A stretch of 64,000 nucleotides of DNA, taken from NCBI RefSeq assembly GCF_003003235.1, contig NZ_PVUE01000001.1, positions 496,001 through 560,000 on the forward strand. The letters are read 5' to 3'. The DNA comes from Antricoccus suffuscus (GTDB lineage Bacteria > Actinomycetota > Actinomycetes > Mycobacteriales > Antricoccaceae). Each line of letters starts with the position of its first letter. The first letter of the stretch is position 1. A model generated the notes under the pieces. It worked only from the letters and a program-made list of their open reading frames with translations. It ran no database searches and had not been told where the DNA came from. Positions 7,781-15,883 of the stretch are shown in pieces. Both the position numbers and the translations under genes were made by a program.

Positions 7781-9880
7781 ATGGCTGGTATGACGCAGGC
7801 GACCGCTACGACCGCTCGACGTGCCGTTCTAGTCGCGATTGTCATCGCGTTGATGGGTGCGTTCTTCACGTCTACTGCGCAGGAGGCCAGGGCAGTCTCG
7901 GCTGGCGATTGGAAGGCCGGGATGATCATCTCGGACGCGAAGTTCTTCGACGGCAATGCTATGTCGGCAAATGATGTGCAGGGATTTTTGAATTCGCAGG
8001 GAGCCAATTGCGTCGCCGGTGAGATGCCATGTCTCAAGAACTACTCGATGCCCACACCTCCGATCCCTGCGGAGCCCGGCCTGTGCAGTGCCGTCGGCGC
8101 GACCGGCGGACTGTCGGCTGCCCAGATCATCGACGTCGTTGCCCGCGCTTGCGGCATCAGCCAGAAGGTCATCCTGGTCACGCTCCAAAAGGAGTCCGCG
8201 CTGATCACCAAGACGCGACCAAGCGCGATCAACTATCGAAGTGCGACCGGTTTTGGTTGCCCGGACACCGCGCCGTGCGATGCACAGTACTACGGGTTCT
8301 TCAACCAAGTCTACCGAATGGCTCGACAGTTCAAGGTCTACACCAATAACCCCACCCGTTACGGCTATCAAAAAGGTCGCAACAACAACATCCAGTACAA
8401 CCCGAACGCCGGGTGCGGATCATCAAATGTCTACATCGAAAACCAGGCGACTGCAAACCTGTATATCTACACGCCGTACCAACCAAATACGGCGGCGCTC
8501 AACAACATGTACGGCACGGGCGACTCGTGTTCAGCATACGGCAACCGCAACTTCTGGCGGATGTATACCGACTGGTTCGGCTCGACCACAGATCAAAACG
8601 CGATTAACCCACAAGGCGATCTGCAGAGTGTGACCGTAAGCGGTGCATCTATCCTGACATTGACCGGTTGGGCGGTCGACATGAACATTCCGTTGGCCAG
8701 CGTTTCGGTGGCCATATCCGTGAATGGCAAGGAATTTGGGTCCGCATTAGCTACAGTTCCCAGACCAGAACTTGCCTCATACGGGATACCTGGTAATCAT
8801 GGCTTCTCGGTTCAACTCCAGGCGCCCTTCGATGGACCGAACGAAGTATGCGCCACAGCTAAAGACATCGGCGGAGGACAGGACACGTCGCTTGGGTGTA
8901 AATCCGTCACAGTGGCGTATCCAAAGATTAATCCGCAAGGCGCCTTGCAATCTTCAAGTCACGATTCGAATGGCAACATCACCGTAGGCGGTTGGGCCGT
9001 TGACATGAGCACGCCCGTTGACCCCGTAACACTGATGATCACGGTCAACGGTCAGGCGGTCGCATTTCTCTACGCCAACCAGCCCAAGCCCGAATTGGCC
9101 TACTACGGTATCCCAGGAGACCACGGCTTCTCAGTAACAGTCAAAGGAGTCGTTAACGGGCCCAATACCGTATGCGCCTACGCGTTTAACACACTCGGAG
9201 GCAGTGACATTCTAACTGGCTGCGCCACAGAGTCTGTCCAACTTCCGGGGAGTCCACAGGGATCGCTGGACTCGCTCACTGCTGACAATGCGGGAAACGT
9301 TGCTGTCAAAGGCTGGGTCTGGGACGTGAGTTCACCGACAGCGCCGGTGACTGTGATGCTGACCGTAGACGGTAATGTTTCCGCGTACTTCTATGCGTCG
9401 GATCCGAAACCTGAGCTGGCACATTACGGAATCCCGGGAGATCACGGTGCGAATTACACCCTCCGGCCCGGCACCCAAGGTGCAACACAGGTGTGTATGT
9501 ACGCGTTCAATATAGGGGCCGGCGGCGACATTCTTGTCGGATGTAAAAGCGTCTGGGTGGTGCCGCCTGGCAGCCCGATCGGTAGCGTGCAGTCAATCAC
9601 TACGGGCAGCGCGGGTTCAATCACGGTTCAGGGGTGGGCGTGGGACAGCGACGTGCCAATCAACCCGGTCGCACTCATGATCACGACGGATGGCATCCCG
9701 ACAGCCTTCTTGTATGCCGACCAATCTCTGCCGAATCTGACGGCGTACGGGATTCCTGGCCGACACGGATTTGCATATACGTTTGCGCCCAAGAAACTGG
9801 GGGCCAATCAAGTATGCGTCTACGCAGTCAACCAGGGCGCCGGCGCCGACGTGTTGCTCGGGTGTAAAACGACAAGCTAG
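7781..9880 (+). CDS. Secreted lysozyme-like (hemagglutinin-type) protein with four GW-type repeats
   Basis: 699 residues. Signal peptide about 1-38 (ends near AQEARA). Residues about 45-265 form a domain widespread in actinobacterial surface proteins, often labelled hemagglutinin: ISDAKFFDGNAMS, LVTLQKESALIT, GFGCPDTAPCDAQYYGFFNQ, and a C-terminal FWRMYTDWFGS. The Glu in QKES is the natural candidate for a muramidase catalytic acid, but that is inference. Four copies of the ~104-residue repeat seen in the upstream amidase follow (about 275, 383, 489 and 596 onward), each with GWAxD, PELxxYGIPGxHG and a conserved Cys pair. Its ATG directly follows the previous stop, so it is in the same operon. 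Its stop overlaps the convergent FkbM stop in a shared CTAG. Confidence 0.85.
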   Translation: MAGMTQATATTARRAVLVAIVIALMGAFFTSTAQEARAVSAGDWKAGMIISDAKFFDGNAMSANDVQGFLNSQGANCVAGEMPCLKNYSMPTPPIPAEPGLCSAVGATGGLSAAQIIDVVARACGISQKVILVTLQKESALITKTRPSAINYRSATGFGCPDTAPCDAQYYGFFNQVYRMARQFKVYTNNPTRYGYQKGRNNNIQYNPNAGCGSSNVYIENQATANLYIYTPYQPNTAALNNMYGTGDSCSAYGNRNFWRMYTDWFGSTTDQNAINPQGDLQSVTVSGASILTLTGWAVDMNIPLASVSVAISVNGKEFGSALATVPRPELASYGIPGNHGFSVQLQAPFDGPNEVCATAKDIGGGQDTSLGCKSVTVAYPKINPQGALQSSSHDSNGNITVGGWAVDMSTPVDPVTLMITVNGQAVAFLYANQPKPELAYYGIPGDHGFSVTVKGVVNGPNTVCAYAFNTLGGSDILTGCATESVQLPGSPQGSLDSLTADNAGNVAVKGWVWDVSSPTAPVTVMLTVDGNVSAYFYASDPKPELAHYGIPGDHGANYTLRPGTQGATQVCMYAFNIGAGGDILVGCKSVWVVPPGSPIGSVQSITTGSAGSITVQGWAWDSDVPINPVALMITTDGIPTAFLYADQSLPNLTAYGIPGRHGFAYTFAPKKLGANQVCVYAVNQGAGADVLLGCKTTS

Positions 9881-10857
9881 CGTGGTCTAGCTCGACGGAC
9901 GAGTTGGGTTCGTACACTCGCGAGCAGGGACCGCGCAGCGGTCAGCGGTCTCCCCGCTCCTATGTCGCTGATCGATCCGCCGTCGTCCGACCGCGGGGGC
10001 GGTTCGTCTGATTGCTCCGCCTGGTCGAGGCGATCGCTTGCGAGGTGATGCGCCATATAGTTCCCGTGGTATTCGGTGGCGGCCAGTACCTCGGGTCGTC
10101 GACCGAACTCGTTCTCGACAAATACGATATTGAACTGATTCTCATACTCGATGTCCCGGGCGATCGGGACGAATCCTTCGGCCAGCATGAACGCGATCAC
10201 ATCCAATGAGAGCCACTGATCGGCCCACATCATGCGTTCCTCAACCTCGATCTTGATCACCTGGCATGAGGACAGAAAGTGACGAGCGCCTTTCAGAACC
10301 TGCTTCGAGGCGCCCTCTACGTCAATCCAGATGCACGAACGCTCAACCTCGGGGAAGTAGCTATCCAGCGAGACTGCGTCGACGGTAAATTTCTCGTAGG
10401 TTGTCGACTCGTCCGATCGAACTAACAGCGAACTGTTTCCGGTGACCTGACGCATGTCCTGACCGTCGGCCTGCCTGCGGAGATGAAAAGTCTCCTCACC
10501 GGGCTGGTCGGTCACGGCGCAATTGAGGTATTCGACACCCGGGGCAGACTCTTTGAGCAGCCCACTGTAGGCAATGAAGTTGTACTTGTTCGCTTCGAAC
10601 GCTACGACACGGCATTGAGGCAGCATTCGCTTGATCTGGCGTGACGCCTCAGCTTTGTAGGCGCCGGCTTCGGCGAACACGGTCGGCTCCGACAGTTCGA
10701 CGAGTCTGAAGAACAAGTCGTCGAGATGTCGAGCCGAGTTCGAACGACCCTGATGCATGTTTGAGAATGTGGACACATGATCCCGCAATTGCTGGTCGTA
10801 CAGCCTCGCCAACATGCGGTTCAACTGCTGGGCATTGGTCAGGTCCACTTGCGGCAC
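9877..10857 (-). CDS. FkbM-family methyltransferase
   Basis: 326 residues. The core shows an SAM-binding beginning TVFAEAGAYKAEASRQIKRM, then CRVVAFEANKYNF, NCAVTDQPGEE, the FkbM-type acidic strand CIWIDVEGASKQVLKGA, and IKIEVEERMMW. FkbM proteins O-methylate sugars or polyketides; beside a polysaccharide exporter, methylation of a glycan is the natural reading (inference). Start chosen as GTG 10857 because GGAGGG lies 8 nt upstream (plus-strand 10866-10871); an open frame to 11016 adds an unconserved leader. It ends with its stop codon overlapping the convergent wall-protein stop (9877-9880). It is divergent from wzm. The C-terminal tail (about 285-326) is hydrophilic and unconserved. Confidence 0.8.
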   Translation of the reverse strand: MPQVDLTNAQQLNRMLARLYDQQLRDHVSTFSNMHQGRSNSARHLDDLFFRLVELSEPTVFAEAGAYKAEASRQIKRMLPQCRVVAFEANKYNFIAYSGLLKESAPGVEYLNCAVTDQPGEETFHLRRQADGQDMRQVTGNSSLLVRSDESTTYEKFTVDAVSLDSYFPEVERSCIWIDVEGASKQVLKGARHFLSSCQVIKIEVEERMMWADQWLSLDVIAFMLAEGFVPIARDIEYENQFNIVFVENEFGRRPEVLAATEYHGNYMAHHLASDRLDQAEQSDEPPPRSDDGGSISDIGAGRPLTAARSLLASVRTQLVRRARPR

Positions 10858-11163
10858 AGGAAGAGCCCTCCAGCTCGTATTTGGTGTACATGATGGCGGC
10901 GGCCCCGGGAAGCTGCGCACGTTCGCTTGTCCGTCAACTATGCCATGCGCTAGCCGCCGACATCGTGAGCGATCCCTCGTAACCGCGGCGTGCGCACATC
11001 CGGCGCCCGTAGCCACTACAATCGACCGAGCGATCTAACGTAGCGATGCCGATCTGGGCCCGTCCATGTCGACCACTAGGCGACCGTTGTGTGTAGGTGA
11101 AGTCGAACCGTTTTGGCGCATCGGCGTAAGTAGAGTAGTTCAGAGCAGAGACAAGGTAGGCGA

Positions 11164-11982
11164 GTGGCAACACGTAATCCGATAAAGGAGATATGGCATT
11201 ACAGAGGGCTAATCGGCAATTTCGCCAGTCGCGAAATCAAGGGCAAGTACCGGGGGAGCTTACTGGGGTCTGTTTGGTCCTTGCTTAATCCACTCTCCAC
11301 CCTCGCGATTTACAGCATTGTCTTTGGCTTCTTCTTGAGGTTTCCCAACAGGGTCGCGGGAAACGGCACTCTATCTAGTTTTCCGGTGTATCTATTTACT
11401 GCCCTCGTGCTCTGGAATTTTTTTAATGCCCTAGTTACGGGCAGCATTGGTGCGCTAGTTGGTGCCGGACCGCTATTGCGAAAGATCTACTTCCCTCCCT
11501 TTACGGCAGTTTTTGGTTCAATGCTTGCTGTCCTAAACCAGCTAATGATCGAAATCGGCATTCTAGTCGTCGTATTTTTGATTGCCTGGAACATCAGTTG
11601 GACGATTCTGCTCCTACCGATACTCCTCGCACTTTTCGCGGCGTTTGGTCTCGGCGTTGGAATGTTTTTTGCGATGCTGAATGCGCGCTTTCGCGATGTC
11701 AATTATATCATCACAGTACTGCTAAACCTCCTGTTTTATAGTGCGCCCATTATTTACCCTATTGAGCTAGTTCAGGCCAAGTACGGCGAGTATCCTTGGT
11801 TGAAACTATATGAATATAATCCCCTGACTGTATTCATAGAATCATTTCGGAACATTCTGTGGGACCTCAAATTTCCCGGATGGCCCAGCATGGCGTATAT
11901 GGTGATCGTGAGCCTGCTCGTCCTCGCAGGTGGATGGTTCTTCTTCCAACGACGCGCTCACGACGTTAGCGAGGAACTTTAA
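11164..11982 (+). CDS. wzm: ABC-2 polysaccharide exporter permease
   Basis: 272 residues with about six hydrophobic segments. The N-terminus reads YRGLIGNFASREIKGKYRGS, then LLGSVWSLLNPL, typical of the TagG/Wzm branch of ABC-2 permeases that export undecaprenol-linked O-antigen or teichoic acid-type glycans. GTG start at 11164, with AAGGTAGG just upstream. One base separates its TAA from the wzt ATG, so the two are coupled. The coding region is clearly less GC-rich than the flanks (11401-11460 has 30 of 60 G/C), suggesting a transferred segment. Family function is well established; the exported polymer is unknown. Confidence 0.93.
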   Translation: MATRNPIKEIWHYRGLIGNFASREIKGKYRGSLLGSVWSLLNPLSTLAIYSIVFGFFLRFPNRVAGNGTLSSFPVYLFTALVLWNFFNALVTGSIGALVGAGPLLRKIYFPPFTAVFGSMLAVLNQLMIEIGILVVVFLIAWNISWTILLLPILLALFAAFGLGVGMFFAMLNARFRDVNYIITVLLNLLFYSAPIIYPIELVQAKYGEYPWLKLYEYNPLTVFIESFRNILWDLKFPGWPSMAYMVIVSLLVLAGGWFFFQRRAHDVSEEL

Positions 11983-11983
11983 G

Positions 11984-13279
11984 ATGTCTGGTCTATTTGC
12001 GACGAATCAAACGTCGGAGGATATAGATCGCATTAGCGCGGCCCGTGAGTCGGCGATCGAGATCCGCGATGTGTCGAAGCGATTTAAACTCTTCGCGGAC
12101 CGACGCACCAATCTGAAAGAAATGGTAACGGATCGTCGCCGGAAAGATCGGAGTGATGAGTTTTGGGCGTTACGTGACATATCGCTCGACATACCCAGGG
12201 GTAAGACGTTCGGTCTGATCGGGCACAACGGGTCCGGCAAGTCAACTCTCCTGAAGCTGATTGCCGGCATCCATCGTCCGACCAAAGGGAGCGTGGTTGC
12301 GCACGGACGGGTGTCAGCCATGCTCGAGCTCGGTGCAGGTTTTCATCCGGAGTTGTCCGGGCGTGAAAATGTGTATCTTAACGGGTCGATCCTCGGAATG
12401 ACTCGCAAGCAGATCGACCGCGCGATGGAGCGGATAGTCGACTTCAGTGGCTTGAGCGAGTTTATAGACACGCCCGTGAAGATCTATTCGTCGGGGATGT
12501 ACGTGCGTCTTGGTTTTGCGATCGCGGTCAACCTTGATCCGGAAATCCTCATTGTGGACGAGGTCATCGCTGTCGGCGATGAGGAGTTCCAGCGCAAATG
12601 TTTTGATCATTTGTATGATTTGCGCAGACGCGGGACGACCATAGTCATGGTCTCCCATAGCCTCGGCCTGATGGCGGAGATCTGCGACGAGGTCGCCTGG
12701 ATTGATAGCGGTAGGCTGCGAGGAGTGGGGCCCGCGAGAAAATTGACGGACGAATACCTCGCTTCGGTTAACATAAGGGAAGCCGAGAGCGCCCAAGGCA
12801 TAAGCCATGAGTCGCCAGCGTATGGTTCTACGGAAGTCGACCCGAGTCGTCATGGATCTGGGGAGGTCCAGGTGACTGATATTGAGTACCTTGACGCTGA
12901 AGGTAGTTCGGTGGCGTTTCTGACCAGCGGTCAATCGTGTACGCTGCGGGTTCACTACTCTGCGTCGGCAGAAATTTCGAGCGTGGCATTAGGCCTTAGT
13001 TTCGATCATGAGTCAGGCGCACATATCGCTGATACGAATAGCGGTTACGACAACGGATCTTCCTCACTGCAGGCTGGCCGCGGCCACTTTGACTATCGAA
13101 TGGATAGACTCCCATTGCTTCCAGGAGCCTTTACGCTATCCACTCTGTTGTCGGACAAAGGTCATACGTACGATTCTCGAGAGCGAGCCTTCATAATGAA
13201 GGTCCGGGCCGCAGAGTCGAATCTTGGTTCGGGTTTGGTTCGTTTTGAGGGTCTGTGGACCGGACCCGGATCCTCTTAG
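11984..13279 (+). CDS. wzt: Polysaccharide exporter ATP-binding subunit with C-terminal carbohydrate-binding domain
   Basis: 431 residues. The ABC domain (about 25-245) shows Walker A GHNGSGKST, signature YSSGMYVRLGFA (the Wzt/TagH form), Walker B ILIVDEVIAVGD and the switch His in VMVSHS. Residues about 270-431 form a Wzt_C-like beta-sandwich, which in characterised systems binds the terminally modified glycan and couples chain completion to export. Start is ATG 11984, directly after the wzm stop; an upstream in-frame ATG inside wzm (11930) is rejected. With Wzm it should export a lipid-linked glycan made by the surrounding transferases. The adjacent FkbM methyltransferase could provide a cap, as in capped O-antigens; this is inference. 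Confidence 0.93.
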   Translation: MSGLFATNQTSEDIDRISAARESAIEIRDVSKRFKLFADRRTNLKEMVTDRRRKDRSDEFWALRDISLDIPRGKTFGLIGHNGSGKSTLLKLIAGIHRPTKGSVVAHGRVSAMLELGAGFHPELSGRENVYLNGSILGMTRKQIDRAMERIVDFSGLSEFIDTPVKIYSSGMYVRLGFAIAVNLDPEILIVDEVIAVGDEEFQRKCFDHLYDLRRRGTTIVMVSHSLGLMAEICDEVAWIDSGRLRGVGPARKLTDEYLASVNIREAESAQGISHESPAYGSTEVDPSRHGSGEVQVTDIEYLDAEGSSVAFLTSGQSCTLRVHYSASAEISSVALGLSFDHESGAHIADTNSGYDNGSSSLQAGRGHFDYRMDRLPLLPGAFTLSTLLSDKGHTYDSRERAFIMKVRAAESNLGSGLVRFEGLWTGPGSS

Positions 13280-13312
13280 CCCGCGGTGGGACTATCTGCG
13301 CCCGATCGAATC

Positions 13313-14464
13313 CTAGCGCCAGCTTTTTGGCGCGTTGAGTATTCGCCTCGCGCGTGCTCGCAGTGACTGGGCATTGATCAAGTTCTGTATATGATCGATT
13401 CTGCCGTTCAGAATCCCAAACTGGGCGATGAGACGATTCGTCGCGCTGATGTTGGCAGAGTTGATGTTCTCGATAGCTTTTTCAATCCGCGCTAACTCTG
13501 CATGCAAATCCTGGCCGAGGATGTGGAGTTTTTGATCGGTATGGCCGGCCAGGTCCGATAACGCGTTGATCAAGCTATTTGTGTGGTCCGTTCGTTCGTG
13601 TGCACCCTGGTTGGTTCGGTTAACAAGTTCGGCGACAAAGAGATAATGCCCCAGACCGTTGGCTTGCGCGGTGCCTCTTATATACCGGTCTCGTATCGCT
13701 ATGTCGTAATGGGAGTGATCGGCGCTGGCGACAACGACACTGTTGCCCAGGTCGCCCTCGGCGTCGCGACGGTGGTGCCATTTGGCAAGTGGTTGTCCGT
13801 CAAGAAATCCCACCGTGTGGCGCTGGAGAACTCGTAGGTTGAAATCCCAATCCGCGAGAACTGGAAGCGAGTTGTCGTAGAAGCCCACCTCGTCGTGAAG
13901 GGAGCGGCGGTAGAGGAACGAGATTGGCGGCGCATAGTTGCGCACTAGCATGTCCAGTAGGGTAATCTCGTGCTTGTCGGCGGCGAGGATCTCGCTTGAC
14001 TCCGTGACGACGCTTCCCGCTTCTATCCGTTCGTAGATTACTTCCGTGCGTGCCATGACGCCCGCGTCGTGTGAGCCCTCGAGATGAGCTACGGTCTTCT
14101 CGAGAAACTCTGGGTGCCAGCTGTCGTCGTCGTCGTGAATGGAAATGTATTTCGATGAAGATCCGCGTACTCCGTCGTTCATGGCGCCTTCACGGCCGCT
14201 AGACACGACGTTATGTATCACACGAATTCGTCCTTTGGAGCGCTCTAGATGGCGTCCAACGACTTCATTCACTGGTCCTGGGTCGCCCGCATCGTTCACG
14301 ATGACGATGCTGAAATCCTGGTAAGTCTGGGCAAGCACGCTTTCAATTGCCCGGTCTAGTAAGATTGGGCGATTCTTGGTTCGGGTGACAACGGCGACGG
14401 TTGCGTCGACCTGGTCATTCGACACGCGACTTAGCTTCTCTCGCCAGTATCGATCCAGTGGCAC
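13313..14464 (-). CDS. GT2 glycosyltransferase with C-terminal coiled coil
   Basis: 383 residues. GT-A fold at the N-terminus: VAVVTRTKNRPILLDRAIES, VNDAGDPGP, and the metal-binding DxD region in YISIHDDDDSWHPEF (about 108-123). This is a family-2 inverting transferase using a nucleotide sugar. Residues about 290-375 carry heptad-like hydrophobics (LHILGQDLHAELARIEKAIE) consistent with a coiled coil, reminiscent of chain-length or complex-forming transferases. GTG start at 14464, overlapping the end of the epimerase gene by 34 bp, so the pair is co-transcribed. Convergent with wzt. Sugar specificity cannot be read. Confidence 0.87.
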   Translation of the reverse strand: MPLDRYWREKLSRVSNDQVDATVAVVTRTKNRPILLDRAIESVLAQTYQDFSIVIVNDAGDPGPVNEVVGRHLERSKGRIRVIHNVVSSGREGAMNDGVRGSSSKYISIHDDDDSWHPEFLEKTVAHLEGSHDAGVMARTEVIYERIEAGSVVTESSEILAADKHEITLLDMLVRNYAPPISFLYRRSLHDEVGFYDNSLPVLADWDFNLRVLQRHTVGFLDGQPLAKWHHRRDAEGDLGNSVVVASADHSHYDIAIRDRYIRGTAQANGLGHYLFVAELVNRTNQGAHERTDHTNSLINALSDLAGHTDQKLHILGQDLHAELARIEKAIENINSANISATNRLIAQFGILNGRIDHIQNLINAQSLRARARRILNAPKSWR

Positions 14465-15501
14465 AACCTTGCGACGCCATCAGTTACTGAGACCTTTGGA
14501 CTCCAGTCGAGTGCTGATTGCGAGTCCGTGATTGTGCACGATGCGGCGCGCACGTCGCCGTCACGGAACATGCCATTGATAGTTGGCCTCGGCGCGTCAT
14601 AAATGGAGGCGATTATCTCTGCGACTTGCAGAATCGTGGTCCCGCTGCCACTTCCGATGTCATACGCGAACTTATTGCCGCCGGAGTTGAGTGCACCGGA
14701 GACTATTGCCGACGCAACATCATTAATATATACGAAGTCCCGAACAATATCGCCATCTTCGTAGACCGGTATGCTGTCGCCGGATCGAGCCTTCTGTGCG
14801 AAGAACGGCAGGATTCCTGTGTACGGATTTGTCAGCGATTGACCTGGTCCGTACACATTTTGAAGTCGGAAGATGACTGGCGTGACTTTCATCGCAAGTG
14901 ACCAGGCCCGAATAATGTGTTCCTGAGCGAGCTTTGTTGATCCGTAGACGCTCGTGGGATCGGCGACCACAGTGCTCGAGTTGAACGGCAAGACCGTAAG
15001 GCCAGGAAAGTCCCACTGTGCGCGGTCCAGCATGTCCCGTGTTCGTTGCCCAGGGTAGACGATCTTGCCGTTCGCGTCCTGCCAGGCTCCCTCGCCATAC
15101 ACCGCCCGGCTGGAGGTAAGCACAATTCGTTCTGGCAACTTGCCATTTCGGGTAAATGCATCAAGCATCTGAGTCGTACCAACGACGTTGACTTCTGCAT
15201 GTCTGGATGCCTCCGTGAGCGATTGCCCCGTGCCTGTCTCAGCTGCGAGGTGGATCACTGTCGAAGGTGCTACATCCGCCAAAATCCGATCCCAGTCATC
15301 ACCTGAGGTCACATCTCCAACGAGTAGTTCAACGCGTTCGTCTAGGTCGCCTGGTCTTGTCGCGTTCGCGTGCACTTGCGGGTGCATATTATCCATGGCG
15401 ACGACGCGATCGAAATGCTTGGGCAACTCGGTCGACAACGCGCAGCCGATGAACCCGGCGCCGCCGGTAACGAGGCAGGTTTTGGCCATTTCGCTGATCA
15501 T
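14431..15501 (-). CDS. NAD-dependent sugar-nucleotide epimerase/dehydratase
   Basis: About 356 residues, extended SDR fold. The Rossmann motif CLVTGGAGFIG is at the N-terminus; the catalytic triad region shows LTSSRAVYGEG and, later, YGSTKLAQEH (Tyr and Lys of YxxxK). FRLQNVYGPGQ and FVYINDVASAI are typical of UDP-glucose 4-epimerase/dTDP-sugar epimerase relatives. It should supply a modified nucleotide sugar to the locus. Start is ATG 15501 or ATG 15489 (MAKTCLVTGG); GGAGAC lies just before 15501, and neither choice alters the domain. A longer open frame to 15735 lacks conserved sequence. It is upstream of the GT2 gene with a 34-bp overlap. Confidence 0.88.
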   Translation of the reverse strand: MISEMAKTCLVTGGAGFIGCALSTELPKHFDRVVAMDNMHPQVHANATRPGDLDERVELLVGDVTSGDDWDRILADVAPSTVIHLAAETGTGQSLTEASRHAEVNVVGTTQMLDAFTRNGKLPERIVLTSSRAVYGEGAWQDANGKIVYPGQRTRDMLDRAQWDFPGLTVLPFNSSTVVADPTSVYGSTKLAQEHIIRAWSLAMKVTPVIFRLQNVYGPGQSLTNPYTGILPFFAQKARSGDSIPVYEDGDIVRDFVYINDVASAIVSGALNSGGNKFAYDIGSGSGTTILQVAEIIASIYDAPRPTINGMFRDGDVRAASCTITDSQSALDWSPKVSVTDGVARLCHWIDTGERS

Positions 15502-15883
15502 GTCTCCAGTTCGTATTAGCTTGCTAGTGCAATTGCGACGTCGTCCACTATAGGGGTTCCGACTTGACGAGTGCGGGACGCCGATCGCCTGCAGTTGGTT
15601 GTCGGCCGGGTTCGTGGACGCCGAGCCGCTGCCGCTCGAGGCGGCGCTAACACGGAGGAAACCACACTTGGCTTCGGCGATTGAGCTCGAGCACGGCGCT
15701 TCGGTCCTGCTCGCCGAGAACCGGTAATCTGACACGCTGCAGCCATACTGTCTCTAGACAATGCACCGATTACGCTTGCGAGGCGCAGCGAATGGATGGA
15801 TAAGCCTTGGATCACGCGCGGTGAAGATCACGCGCTGTCGCGTCGACATTGGTCACGCTAGTAAGAAGGGCCGATGTAACGGC

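Noticed and set aside
14431-15735. Longer start for the epimerase at 15735
   Set aside because: The first 78 codons are Ser/Arg-rich, lack conservation and have no RBS; the fold starts at KTCLVTGGAGFIG.
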